From the NCBI RefSeq assembly GCF_900185645.1, contig NZ_FYAM01000027.1, positions 186,001 through 250,000 on the forward strand: DNA of 64,000 bases. The letters are read 5' to 3'. The notes under the pieces are model-generated. The model searched no databases. It saw only the letters and a program-made list of their open reading frames with translations, and had not been told where the DNA came from. The translations under genes and the position numbers were made by a program. The stretch comes from Clostridium sp. BSD9I1 (GTDB lineage: Bacteria; Bacillota; Clostridia; Clostridiales; Clostridiaceae). Below, piece by piece: positions 1 to 9,325 of this stretch. The stretch's first letter is position 1. Each line of letters starts with the position of its first letter.

Positions 1-1057
1 GACTCTGACTTTTGTTATGAAAGAAGACAGGAAGTAATAGATTACGTAGTAGATAAGTATGGTAAAGAAAATGTATCTCAAATTGTAACCTTTGGAACTA
101 TGGCAGCAAGAGCATGCATTAGGGATGTAGGTAGAGCAATGAACTATCCTTATTCTGAAGTGGACAGAATAGCTAAGATGATTCCAACTATGCTGAATAT
201 AACCATAGATAAGGCGTTAGAGTTAAATCCAGAACTTAGTACAGCTTATGAAGAAGAGCCAAGAACTAAAGATCTCATAGATGTGGCAAGAGCTTTAGAG
301 GGGCTGCCAAGACATACTTCTACTCATGCGGCAGGAGTTGTAATAGCTTCAAACCCGTTAGTAACCTATGTACCACTTCAAAGAAATGAAGGAAACATTG
401 TAACTCAATTTACCATGGGAACTTTAGAAGAGCTTGGGCTTTTGAAGATGGATTTCTTGGGGCTTAGAACACTAACTGTTATGACAGATGCGGTAAACAT
501 GATAAAAGAAAATAAAGGAATAGAAATAGATTTAGACAGTATAAGCTTTGATGATAAAAATGTATATAAGATGCTTGGCGAAGGAAAAACTGTAGGAGCC
601 TTTCAGCTAGAGTCCTCGGGGATGACATCCTTTATGAAGGATTTAAAACCGGATTCTTTTGAGGATATAATAGCTGGAATAAGTCTTTACAGACCAGGTC
701 CTATGGCGGAAATACCAAGGTATGTTGAAAATAAAAGGCATCCAGAAAATGTTGAATATGAAACTCCTCAGCTTGAGCATATACTAAATGTCACCTATGG
801 AGTAATGGTATATCAAGAACAGGTTATGCAAATAGTTAGAGATCTAGCAGGATACTCCATGGGGCGTGCAGACTTAGTTAGACGTGCTATGTCTAAGAAA
901 AAGCACAAAGTTATGGAGGAAGAACGCAAAAACTTCATATATGGAATTATAGATGAAAATGGTAATGTAGAAGTACCAGGATGTTTAAGAAATGGTATTA
1001 GTGAGGCAGCTGCAAATAAAATATTTGATCAAATGATGGATTTCGCGAGTTATGCAT
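1..1057 (+). CDS. dnaE: DNA polymerase III alpha subunit DnaE, exon 1 (5' end outside window)
   Basis: Replicative DNA polymerase of the DnaE (not PolC) class, elongating DNA in the cytoplasm. The reading frame is open from base 1. The first residues, DSDFCYERR, match the family motif that carries the catalytic aspartate pair, and KMDFLGLRTLT (from about base 447) fits the region of the third catalytic aspartate. THAAGVVIAS and RRAMSKKKH are further palm/fingers signatures. The frame runs to FASYA and would then hit a stop at 1066-1068. The family continuation FNKSHAAAYA appears only 1.2 kb later, so the gene is split by an intron. The exon end at T1057 was chosen because it gives a U before the splice site and leaves TC at 2286 to complete the Phe codon. 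About 352 codons are present and the N-terminal PHP domain lies upstream of the window. Confidence 0.95.
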
Positions 1058-2285
1058 TCGTATCTTAACCTATAAGAATATAAAAGAAGTGTAAGGAAAT
1101 AATAAATATGGGTGATATTATGAAGATTCCTTACAATTATCTAACAGAGGATAACAAGAAAAATATAATAGAAACATTCTATGATAGTAAGAATTTATGT
1201 TTTAAGGAAATCTCTGAATTACTAGGTTTTTCTGAAAGGGCCATTTCAAGAGTATTAAAGGAAAATAACATAAATACCAAAAGAAAAAATAGATATACAT
1301 TAAATGAAAACTACTTTAATAATATAGATACTCAAGATAAAGCGTATATATTAGGACTTTTGTATGCCGATGGTTTCGTTGGAGATGAACATTACAATAA
1401 TGTGGTTTTAGGCATGAAGGATAAAGACATAATTGAGAAAGTAGCACAATGTATAGACTATAGTGGGGAAATTAGAAAAGGAAATAAGGGAGGATTTGAA
1501 AACTCTACTTATTTATGTATAATAAATATTTCTTCAAAAATAATGACTGATGATCTAAGAAGATATGGACTTTATCCAAACAAGTCATTGACAATGAAGA
1601 ATTTTCCCTTAATACCCGAAGAGTTAGAAAGACATTTTATAAGAGGATATTTTGATGGGGATGGTAGTGTAGTTTTAAGTAAAAATAGTTCTTATTATAA
1701 AGGGCAAGGCTTCATAAAAAAATATGAATATCCTACAATACAGATAACCTTTTTAGGTACAGAGGCCTTTATTAGAAAATTAGCAGAGAAAATGAATTTA
1801 AATCATGTTCTTATTAGAAATACCAAAACATTGCTAATAAAAGAATTAAGAATATCTTCTAAAAAAGAATCTTCAAAGATATTCGGGTTTTTATATAAGG
1901 ATGCAGATATTTTTCTTGAACGTAAGTATAAAAAATGGTTAAGTTTTGAGAGTGCCTATATGAAGAAATTTATATAGCAAACAGGGTGAATTGCGGGAAA
2001 AACCTTAGAGCCTTAAATACTAACTTGTGGTAGTAATATACATAAGGGCTATGAGTAATTTCATAGAGATAGTAAAAAGTTTAAGGATTGGTAAATCCGC
2101 AGCCAAGCAACCTAGTAATAGGCTGAAGGTTCAGAGACTAGGTTATGGAGTCCTAATCTAAAGATAGATGGATGGTAAAAGCCCACGAGTGCCCTGTATC
2201 CGGTTATTAGCCGGGTAATGAGATAGTCCGATACTCCGTAGAAATATGGAGAGATAGGGATAAAGAACCCTATTGGAAATAAATG
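1058..2285 (+). mobile_element. Group I intron in dnaE, with endonuclease ORF
   Basis: Between the two dnaE exons lie 1228 bases that look like a self-splicing group I intron. Conserved core elements follow the ORF in order: P (AATTGCGGGAAA, 1989-2000), Q (AATCCGCAGCC, 2094-2104), R (GTTCAGAGACTA, 2129-2140) and S (GAGATAGTCC, 2220-2229). P can pair with Q (TGCGG/CCGCA) and R with S (GACTA/TAGTC), which are the P4 and P7 helices. With the chosen ends the 5' exon finishes in U and the intron in G, as the chemistry requires, and splicing restores A-F-N-K in frame. A possible guide sequence GTGTA at 1089-1093 pairs with the exon end TGCAT, including the U.G pair at the splice site. The endonuclease ORF lies between P1 and the core. 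The boundaries are inferred from the protein frame and could be off by a few bases. Confidence 0.9.
1108..1977 (+). CDS. LAGLIDADG homing endonuclease (intron-encoded)
   Basis: A 289-residue protein with two LAGLIDADG motifs: AYILGLLYADGF near residues 79-90 and HFIRGYFDGDGSV near 176-188, each with its acidic catalytic residue. It is therefore a single-chain two-motif enzyme. Residues about 16-55 look like a helix-turn-helix (KEISELLGFSERAISRVL), an added DNA-binding part. Such enzymes cut the intron-free allele so that repair copies the intron in; some also help splicing as maturases. It lies wholly inside the dnaE intron, upstream of the ribozyme core. The start is ATG 1108 or ATG 1120; only a weak AAGGA at 1093-1097 precedes it. 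No frameshift or lost motif is seen, so the enzyme may be active. The target is inferred to be the empty dnaE site. Confidence 0.9.
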   Translation: MGDIMKIPYNYLTEDNKKNIIETFYDSKNLCFKEISELLGFSERAISRVLKENNINTKRKNRYTLNENYFNNIDTQDKAYILGLLYADGFVGDEHYNNVVLGMKDKDIIEKVAQCIDYSGEIRKGNKGGFENSTYLCIINISSKIMTDDLRRYGLYPNKSLTMKNFPLIPEELERHFIRGYFDGDGSVVLSKNSSYYKGQGFIKKYEYPTIQITFLGTEAFIRKLAEKMNLNHVLIRNTKTLLIKELRISSKKESSKIFGFLYKDADIFLERKYKKWLSFESAYMKKFI

Positions 2286-3523
2286 TCAATAAATCTCATG
2301 CAGCAGCATATGCCGTAGTTGCATATCAAACAGCATATTTGATGAGATATTATACAACAGAATTTATTGCAGCAATGCTAAACAGTGTAATGGGAAGCAG
2401 TGAAAAAGTCGCTTTTTATATAAGATTTGCAAATGAAAGAGGAATAGAAATACTTCCTCCAGATATAAATGAAAGTTACACAAAGTTTACTGTTCAGGGA
2501 GAACAAATTAGATTTGGAATAGCAGCTATAAAAAATGTAGGTGTTAATGTTATTGAAAATATAGCAAAGGTTAGAAGTGAAAAGGGTAAATTTAAAGATT
2601 TACTAGATTTTTGCAACAAAGTGGACCTGGGTGTAATAAATAAAAGAGCAGTGGAAAGTTTAATAAAGGCAGGAGCTTTAGACTCCTTTGGAGTATATCG
2701 TTCAAGGCTTTTGGCTGTACATGAAAAGGTAATGGACGGAATAAATGGCGATAAGAAAAAGAACATACAAGGTCAAATAAACCTATTTTCAGATTTTGGA
2801 GATGAGCAAATAGATCCAATAGATATAAAATATCCTGAGATAAGAGAATTTGATAAAAAACATTTGCTGTTTATGGAAAAGGAAATGACAGGTTTATATC
2901 TTTCTGGACATCCTTTGGAAGAGCATAAGGAAGTTTTAAAGAACAAGACTAGTATTAATATTGGAGAAATAATTTCCTCAGGAACCTTAGAAGAAAGTAG
3001 TGAGGGAGTACTAGTGCAGGACAAGAAAGTAAAGGATGGACAAAAGGTAAAAATAGGCGGCATAATCACTTCTGTAAATAAAAAGCTTACTAAAAATAAT
3101 GATATGATGGCTTTTGTTGAGTTAGAAGATTTATATGGAATTATTGAACTTGTGGTATTTCCTAAAGTCTTTAATAAAGTTCGACAGCTTATAAATGAAG
3201 ATGCCATAATACTGGCTAGTGGAAGGGTATCCATTAGAGAAGATGAAGCGCCTAAAATATTATGTGAGGACATAAGTGAGCTTTTAGTCAGCAGCATTGA
3301 AAAAGTATATATTAGGATAGATACAGAAGAAGAACTTCAGCCTAGTTTAAGACAGTTAAAGATAATATGTCCAAGTTATAAAGGAAATGTTCCGATATAT
3401 TTATATGTAAAAAGTATCAATAAAGCCTTTGTAATGAATAAAGAACTTTGGGTAAATGGAGAAAAAGAACTTCTTACATTTTTAAAAAATCAATTTGGCA
3501 TAGAAAATATTAAGGTAGTATAA
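2286..3523 (+). CDS. dnaE: DNA polymerase III alpha subunit DnaE, exon 2
   Basis: The C-terminal part of DnaE resumes with NKSHAAAYAVVAYQTAYL, directly after the intron. Helix-hairpin-helix-like residues follow (IAAIKNVGVNVIENI), then the conserved NKRAVESLIKAGALDSFG stretch, and an OB-fold near codons 240-310 (KIGGIITSVNKK... FVELEDLYGIIELVVFP). The protein ends at a TAA at 3521-3523, a normal C-terminus for clostridial DnaE. Bases 2286-2287 supply the last two bases of the split Phe codon. A separate TTG-initiated product from 2273 is possible on paper but would be only the tail of the polymerase. A terminator follows, and pfkA and pyk come next, the usual clostridial order. Confidence 0.95.
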
Positions 3524-3534
3524 AGTCTAATAAG

Positions 3535-3585
3535 AATAAGCAAAATATTAGGAGATAATTATCTCATAATGTTTTGCTTATTTTT
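3535..3585 (+). terminator. Intrinsic terminator after dnaE
   Basis: A long stem (AAGCAAAA...TTTTGCTT enclosing GAGATAA/TTATCTC) is followed by TTATTTTT. It ends dnaE transcription, so pfkA probably has its own promoter in the AT-rich stretch that follows. Confidence 0.85.
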
Positions 3586-3789
3586 AATTATATTTATAGG
3601 AAAAGATTGCATAAAAGTCATAATTTTATTAAAATTAGTTATAGGCAGTATTAGATGTTTTTATTATAAAGATGGTGGGACGGAAAGTGTCCAAGCGGCT
3701 TAAAAAATGTTATTGTGGATATACTTTTAAATAGAAACAATAACAGTGAAAGAAATTTTTATTGAAAATTTGACTTCGGAGGGATTGTT

Positions 3790-4749
3790 ATGAAAAAGAT
3801 TGCTGTTTTAACCAGTGGTGGAGATGCACCTGGCATGAATGCTGCCATAAGGGCAGTGGTAAGAACAGGTTTAGATAAAGGTTTATCTGTAATGGGAATA
3901 CAAAGGGGATTTAGTGGTCTTATAAATGGAGAAATTTTTGAAATGGACAGAAGAAGTGTGGCTGATATCATACATAGAGGTGGCACCATACTTAGAACTG
4001 CCAGATCAGAAGAATTCAGAACTGAAGCGGGACAAAAAAAGGGAGTTGCAATATTAAGTGCTTTTGGAATAGATGGATTAGTAGTTATAGGAGGAGATGG
4101 CTCTTTTCATGGAGGGCAAGCGTTATCAAAGTATGGAATAAAGATGGTGGGGATTCCAGGAACAATTGATAATGACCTTTCTTATACAGACTGTACTATA
4201 GGTTTTGATACTGCAGTAAATACAGTACTTGATGCTATAAATAAATTAAGAGATACCTCTACTTCTCATGAAAGAGTAAGCATAGTAGAAGTTATGGGAA
4301 GAAACTGCGGAGATATAGCACTTTATGCAGGACTTGCAGGTGGAGCAGAAAGTATAATAGTTCCTGAAAAAGGATATGACATAAATTCATTATGCAAAAC
4401 TATTTTAGAAGGTAAGCTTCGTGGAAAAATGCACAATTTAATAATAGTTGCAGAAGGTGTTGGAGGAGCAAATGAAATAGCAAGTAAAATTGAAGAGGTT
4501 ACAGGCATAGGAGCAAGAGCTACTATCCTTGGACATATACAAAGAGGTGGAAGTCCTACTGCAAGCGATAGAATACTGGCTTCACGCTTAGGATACAGAG
4601 CAGTAGAATTATTGCTTGAAGGAAAATCAGCAAGAGTAGTAGGTATAAAAGATGGAAAAACAATAGATGAAGACATAGATGAGGCTCTTGCTATAAAAAG
4701 AAGTTTTGATGAAAAGTTATATAGTATAGCAGAGGCGTTATCATATTAA
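3790..4749 (+). CDS. pfkA: ATP-dependent 6-phosphofructokinase
   Basis: Phosphorylates fructose 6-phosphate to fructose 1,6-bisphosphate, the committed step of glycolysis, in the cytoplasm. At 319 residues it has the normal bacterial PfkA length. GGDAPGMN at residues 10-17 and GGDGS at 101-105 form the ATP site, and TIDND at 125-129 contains the catalytic base Asp127. AEGVGG and GHIQRGG further on are family signatures of the fructose 6-phosphate site. The Gly after GGD in GGDGS indicates ATP rather than PPi as donor. The start ATG follows GGAGGG with good spacing. The gene is 78 bases upstream of pyk and probably forms an operon with it, coupling two control points of glycolysis. Confidence 0.97.
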   Translation: MKKIAVLTSGGDAPGMNAAIRAVVRTGLDKGLSVMGIQRGFSGLINGEIFEMDRRSVADIIHRGGTILRTARSEEFRTEAGQKKGVAILSAFGIDGLVVIGGDGSFHGGQALSKYGIKMVGIPGTIDNDLSYTDCTIGFDTAVNTVLDAINKLRDTSTSHERVSIVEVMGRNCGDIALYAGLAGGAESIIVPEKGYDINSLCKTILEGKLRGKMHNLIIVAEGVGGANEIASKIEEVTGIGARATILGHIQRGGSPTASDRILASRLGYRAVELLLEGKSARVVGIKDGKTIDEDIDEALAIKRSFDEKLYSIAEALSY

Positions 4750-4826
4750 GAAATATTAAATAATAGATTAATATAATTTGGGAATTTAAAAGATAAGATT
4801 ATAAATTAAAACTGGAGGGGATTTTT

Positions 4827-6584
4827 ATGCAAAAGACTAAAATGGTTTTTACAATAGGGCCTGCAAGTGATAATGAGCAAGTGTTATCAGAACTTATAAA
4901 AATTGGTATGAATGCTTCAAGACATAATTTTTCACATGGTACTCATGAAGAGCACAAGATAAGAATGGAAATGGTAAGAAGTATAAGTAAGAAATATAAT
5001 AAAGAAGTTGCAATAATACTTGATACTAAGGGACCGGAAATAAGAACAGGGAATTTTGAAGGCGGTAAATTAGAGCTTAAAGAAGGAAATAAGTTTACTA
5101 TATATTGCGGAGAGGAAGTACTAGGAGACGAAACTAAGTGCTCAATAAGTTATGATAAGCTTTGGGAAGATGTAAAGCCAGGCAACATGATTCTTATAGA
5201 TGATGGTCTTGTAGGACTTGAGGTTGAATCTACAGAGGAAAATAAAATTCACTGTATAGTGAAAAATAGTGGAATGGTAGGAAATCATAAAGGTGTAAAT
5301 GTCCCAGGAGTATGCACATCACTTCCTTCTCTTACTGAAAGGGATAAGGGAGATTTAAAATTTGGATGTGAAATGAACGTGGATATGGTTGCAGCTTCAT
5401 TTATAAGAAGAGGATCTGACGTTTTAGCTATAAGAAAAGTACTTGAGGAAAATGGAGGAGGAGATATTCAAATATTCTCCAAGATAGAAAATCATCAAGG
5501 GGTAGAAAATATAGATGAAATAATAAGACTTTCTGATGGAATAATGGTTGCTAGAGGAGATATGGGAGTTGAAATTCCAATAGAGCAAGTACCATTAGTT
5601 CAAAAGATGATAATAGAAAAGTGTAATAAGGCAGGTAAGGCAGTTATAACAGCAACTCAGATGCTTGATTCTATGATAAGAAATCCAAGACCTACAAGAG
5701 CTGAGGCTTCAGATATTGCAAATGCAATATTTGATGGAACTGACGCTATAATGCTTAGTGGAGAAACTGCAAGTGGTAAATACCCTGTAGAAGCAGCTAC
5801 AACTATGTCAAGAATAGCTCAAGCTACAGAATCACAACTTGATTATCAAGCAATATTAAATAAAAGAAAGGAGCTACATGTACTTAATGTAGCCAATGCT
5901 ATAAGTGTGGCAACTTGTACTGCAGCCTTAGAGTTAAATGCTTCAGCTATAATTACAGCAACACAAAGTGGATATACGGCAAGAATGGTATCTAAATACA
6001 GACCATCTTGTCCTATAATTGCAGTAACACCAAGTGTAAGTGTAGCAAGAAAGCTTTCATTAAACTTTGGAGTATTTCCTATACTTACAAATCAAGTAGA
6101 ATCTACTGATGAACTTATAGATGCATCTGTGGATATATCCGTAAAATCAGGCTATGTTAAAAGTGGCGATTTAGTAGTAATTGCAGCAGGAATACCAGTA
6201 AGTTTATCTGGAACCACAAATATGTTAAAGGTTCATGTAATAGGAGATATATTGGTTCAAGGAAGAGGAGCTGGAAATATACCTGGATTTGGTAATGTGA
6301 AAGTTGTAAAGAATCCAAGGGAAGCAGTTGAAGTAGCAGAAAAGGGAGATATTTTAGTAGTAAGGGATTCGGATATAGAATATATTTCTGTTTTAGATAG
6401 AATATCAGGAATTATAACTGAAAAGGGAGGATTAACTTCTCACTTGGCTATTCAATGTATAACAAATGAAGTTCCTATAATAACAGGAGCCGGTGGTGCA
6501 ACAGAAATATTAAAAAATGGTGCATATATAACAATGGATGTAAAACGTGGAATAGTTTATAATGGAAAAGTAAATATAGTATAA
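4827..6584 (+). CDS. pyk: Pyruvate kinase with C-terminal PEP-utilizer domain
   Basis: Transfers phosphate from phosphoenolpyruvate to ADP, the last step of glycolysis. The TIM-barrel signatures are present: MVFTIGPAS at the N-terminus, the active-site segment IFSKIENHQG with its catalytic lysine, MVARGDMGVEIP, and ATQMLDSM. The protein is 585 residues, about 110 longer than the classic enzyme. The extra C-terminus carries a PEP-utilizer swivel-like domain (DILVVRDSD... GIITEKGGLTSHLAI), as in Bacillus and Clostridium enzymes; that His-containing segment resembles the one in PEP synthases. The start ATG is preceded by GGAGGGG. It follows pfkA with no terminator between. Confidence 0.97.
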   Translation: MQKTKMVFTIGPASDNEQVLSELIKIGMNASRHNFSHGTHEEHKIRMEMVRSISKKYNKEVAIILDTKGPEIRTGNFEGGKLELKEGNKFTIYCGEEVLGDETKCSISYDKLWEDVKPGNMILIDDGLVGLEVESTEENKIHCIVKNSGMVGNHKGVNVPGVCTSLPSLTERDKGDLKFGCEMNVDMVAASFIRRGSDVLAIRKVLEENGGGDIQIFSKIENHQGVENIDEIIRLSDGIMVARGDMGVEIPIEQVPLVQKMIIEKCNKAGKAVITATQMLDSMIRNPRPTRAEASDIANAIFDGTDAIMLSGETASGKYPVEAATTMSRIAQATESQLDYQAILNKRKELHVLNVANAISVATCTAALELNASAIITATQSGYTARMVSKYRPSCPIIAVTPSVSVARKLSLNFGVFPILTNQVESTDELIDASVDISVKSGYVKSGDLVVIAAGIPVSLSGTTNMLKVHVIGDILVQGRGAGNIPGFGNVKVVKNPREAVEVAEKGDILVVRDSDIEYISVLDRISGIITEKGGLTSHLAIQCITNEVPIITGAGGATEILKNGAYITMDVKRGIVYNGKVNIV

Positions 6585-6600
6585 TAGAAGTTAGAATAAG

Positions 6601-6701
6601 GGTACTAAATACTAGGGAATGTGAGAATTTTACTAAGTAAGATTTCATAAAATCATTGCTGTATAAAATCAATGATTTAAAAACTCCTAGGCTTTAGTAC
6701 C
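6601..6701. repeat. Imperfect inverted repeat after pyk
   Basis: Sixteen-base arms GGTACTAAATACTAGG (6601-6616) and CCTAGGCTTTAGTACC (6686-6701) match at 14 positions and enclose a second hairpin (AAATCATTG/CAATGATTT). It could end pyk transcription, but it lacks a T-run. The shape also fits a small MITE-like intergenic element. Confidence 0.6.
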
Positions 6702-6801
6702 TATTGCCTTAAATCAATAAATAAAATTTATAGTTTTAAGGCAAAAAAGAGATTAAACTTAAAATTATAAACTTAATTACAATTAAACGGGGGTGTAAAG
6801 T

Positions 6802-7812
6802 TTGAAATACAAAGTTTTAGGAAGTACCGGGCTTAAGGTATCAGCAGTTGGATTTGGAGGAATACCAATTCAGAAGGTGGATGAAAAGGAAACTGCAAAG
6901 CTTTTGGAATACGCTGAGAGTAAGGGAATAAATTTTATAGATTCTGCAAGGGGATACACAATTTCAGAAGAGTTAATAGGTAATGCCCTTAAGGGAAGAA
7001 GAGAAAAATGGATTATAGCAACTAAATCTATGGCAAGAGATAGAGAGTCCATGCTTAAGGACGTGGAGATAAGCTTAAAAAACTTACAAACAAGTTATAT
7101 TGATCTTTATCAATTTCATAATGTCAGAACCCAAGAACAGTTGGATCAGGTTTTAAGTGAAGATGGAGCTTATAGTGCCTTATTAGAATTAAAGCAAAAG
7201 GGTATTATAAAACATATAGGAATAACCTCACATAGTGCAGATATGCTTAAGGTAGCTATAGAAACAGGAAAATTTGAAACAATTATGTATCCATATAATA
7301 TAGTGGAAACTCAAGGGGAAGAAGTCTTCAAAAGAGCTAAAGAATTAAATATTGGTGTAATAGCAATGAAACCTATGGCAGGGGGAGCTTTAACTAAGGG
7401 AGATCTAGCAATAAAATTTATACTTTCAAATGATAATATAACTACTGCAATTCCAGGAATGGCTTCTTTAAGTGAAGTAGATATAAACTGTAATGCAGGA
7501 AGCTCAGAATATACTTTAACTGAGGATGAAAAAGAAGAAATGAAAAAGATATCAGAGGAGCTTGGAACAGAGTTTTGCAGAAGATGCAGTTATTGTGCAC
7601 CATGTACTGCAGGTATAGATATTCCAAGTATATTTGTACTTCAAGCATATAAGGAAAGATATGGACTTCCAGATTGGGCAAATGATAGATATCAAAGCAC
7701 AGAGCGTAGAGCAAAGGACTGCATAGAATGCGGAATTTGTGAGGAAAGATGCCCTTATGACTTACCTATAAGGAATATGCTGAAAAAGGTAAGAAAGATT
7801 TTTAACGAATAA
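6802..7812 (+). CDS. Aldo/keto reductase with C-terminal 4Fe-4S domain
   Basis: A 336-residue oxidoreductase of the AKR superfamily fused to a ferredoxin-like tail. The barrel part begins KYKVLGSTGLKVSAVGFGG and contains the expected catalytic Asp (FIDSARGY), Lys (WIIATKS) and His (LYQFHN) regions; the usual Tyr is in the RGYTISE segment. The C-terminus has CRRCSYCAPC near residue 256 and CIECGICEERCPY near 309, the latter a classic CxxCxxCxxxCP cluster ligand set. Such proteins are common in anaerobes; the substrate cannot be read from sequence. The start is TTG at 6802, chosen because GGGGGTG lies just upstream and the family N-terminus begins here. Confidence 0.9.
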   Translation: MKYKVLGSTGLKVSAVGFGGIPIQKVDEKETAKLLEYAESKGINFIDSARGYTISEELIGNALKGRREKWIIATKSMARDRESMLKDVEISLKNLQTSYIDLYQFHNVRTQEQLDQVLSEDGAYSALLELKQKGIIKHIGITSHSADMLKVAIETGKFETIMYPYNIVETQGEEVFKRAKELNIGVIAMKPMAGGALTKGDLAIKFILSNDNITTAIPGMASLSEVDINCNAGSSEYTLTEDEKEEMKKISEELGTEFCRRCSYCAPCTAGIDIPSIFVLQAYKERYGLPDWANDRYQSTERRAKDCIECGICEERCPYDLPIRNMLKKVRKIFNE

Positions 7813-7852
7813 GGGTTTAGAAAATTAAATTATAAAGTGTATGGAGCAAATT

Positions 7853-8980
7853 ATGAACTATGAACTTAATATTATAAAACATAAGACTAATATTATAAGA
7901 GGACTATTAAAAGATGAAGTAGTGTTTACCATTTCATTAATTTTTGCTGTAGTAACATCTTTAATATCAGTACCTAAGATGAAATATATAGATTTTAAGG
8001 TGCTTGGGATTTTATTTAATCTCATGGTGGTAATAGCAGCTTTTGAAAAGCTAAAGATACTAGATAAGATAGCGGTAAGTATATTAAGTAAATTTAATAA
8101 AGAAAGGCAAATATCTCTTGTCTTAATATTTTTGACTTTTATAAGTTCTATGTTTATAACAAATGATGTAGCGCTTATAACATTTGTGCCTTTAACTTTA
8201 ATAATAGGTAAAAAGACAGGATGGCATCCAATACTTACAATAATATTTCAAACTTTAGCCGCGAACTTAGGAAGCAGTCTCACCCCTATGGGAAATCCTC
8301 AAAATTTATTTCTATATTCCTTTTACAATATTTCACCCATAGAATTTTTTAAAGTAACGCTGCCGATTATTTTAATAGGAATATTGTGGCTTGTGATAAT
8401 AAATTACAGACTTAAGGAAAATGAAATAAATTTCAAATTAGAGGATATACACATAAAAAATAAAACTCAAGGCATTATATATATTGGACTTTTTATATTT
8501 GTAGTACTTTCTGTGTTTAGTATTGTAAACTATAAAATAGCCTTTTTAGTAACAATTTTTATAGCAATTTTTACAGATAAGAGTTTATTAAAACAAGTGG
8601 ATTACATTTTATTAGCTACCTTTATATGCTTTTTCATAATTATAGGGAATCTTTCCCATATGCCTAGCTTTACTTCTAATATAACTAAATTTTTATCTAG
8701 TAGTAAAAATGTTTATTTTTCATCTATATTATTTAGTCAAGCTATAAGCAATGTTCCAAGTGCTATATTATTATCTGGTTTTACCTCACGATGGAAGGAA
8801 ATAATTTTGGGGGTAAATATAGGGGGAATGGGAACACTAATAGCATCTTTAGCTAGCCTTATTTCCTATAAATTTTATATAAAGGAATATGGGCAAAGTA
8901 AGAAATACTTAATTCATTTTCATGGATACAGCATTATAAGCTTATTTATCTTCTCATTTATTATATATTTCTTAATTTAG
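7853..8980 (+). CDS. ArsB/SLC13-type membrane transporter
   Basis: A 375-residue polytopic protein with about ten hydrophobic segments. The segments MFITNDVALITFVPL and LGSSLTPMGNPQNLF are the paired signatures of the ion transporter superfamily that includes ArsB, NhaD and citrate/dicarboxylate carriers. It therefore moves an anion or exchanges Na+/H+ across the cell membrane; the substrate is unknown. ATG 7853 is preferred over ATG 7841 because GGAG at 7843-7846 sits six bases before it. It starts 40 bases after the aldo/keto reductase with no terminator, so the two may be co-transcribed. Confidence 0.85.
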   Translation: MNYELNIIKHKTNIIRGLLKDEVVFTISLIFAVVTSLISVPKMKYIDFKVLGILFNLMVVIAAFEKLKILDKIAVSILSKFNKERQISLVLIFLTFISSMFITNDVALITFVPLTLIIGKKTGWHPILTIIFQTLAANLGSSLTPMGNPQNLFLYSFYNISPIEFFKVTLPIILIGILWLVIINYRLKENEINFKLEDIHIKNKTQGIIYIGLFIFVVLSVFSIVNYKIAFLVTIFIAIFTDKSLLKQVDYILLATFICFFIIIGNLSHMPSFTSNITKFLSSSKNVYFSSILFSQAISNVPSAILLSGFTSRWKEIILGVNIGGMGTLIASLASLISYKFYIKEYGQSKKYLIHFHGYSIISLFIFSFIIYFLI

Positions 8981-9074
8981 GGTATAAAAATAAATAAACT
9001 ATTGTATAATGAGTACATATATGGTTAAAATATATTGATAATAAAAGTAAAATTAGGACAACTGATTCTTTTTT

Positions 9075-9102
9075 GCACCTCGTTAGTAGGTGCGCTTTTT
9101 TT
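9075..9102 (+). terminator. Intrinsic terminator
   Basis: GCACCT/AGGTGC stem with a 7-base loop followed by seven T. It lies about 95 bases after the transporter gene. Confidence 0.85.
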
Positions 9103-9214
9103 ATATGTAAGTAATGGTATTGTATCAAGGTAGTTGGCATTTTTAATATTATTTTGAAGCTAGGGCTTTAATTTAATATCTCAATAAATTATAATTTTTA
9201 TAAGATGTTAGGAG

Positions 9215-9303
9215 TTAGGTGCAAGGAACTAAGCAATATAGAAACTTTGCTATGCAAAGTTTTTTCTAATTCTAGTACCTGGTACCTTTGCTCTAGCACC
9301 TAA
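9215..9303. repeat. Inverted-repeat element in the gap before the GNAT gene
   Basis: TTAGGTGC at 9215-9222 is matched by GCACCTAA at the far end, with a perfect AAACTTTGC/GCAAAGTTT hairpin inside. The right side has short CTAGTACC/GGTACC runs that recall the element at 6601-6701. It looks like a small non-coding intergenic repeat. The rest of the 8981-9325 gap holds a terminator and no gene. Confidence 0.5.
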
Positions 9304-9325
9304 AAAGAAAGAGGGGGGCATATTT

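Noticed and set aside
1058-2285. Intein rather than intron in dnaE
   Set aside because: Stops in the host frame soon after the junction, no intein N- or C-terminal motifs, and clear ribozyme core elements.
2273-2287. TTG start giving a separate DnaE C-terminal protein
   Set aside because: The first codons belong to the intron; family alignment shows the sequence is exon 2 of a split gene.
3679-3703. tRNA-Ser/Leu-like start (GGACGGAAAGTGTCCAAGCG) upstream of pfkA
   Set aside because: Only a D-arm-like stretch; no anticodon arm, T-arm or acceptor complement follows.
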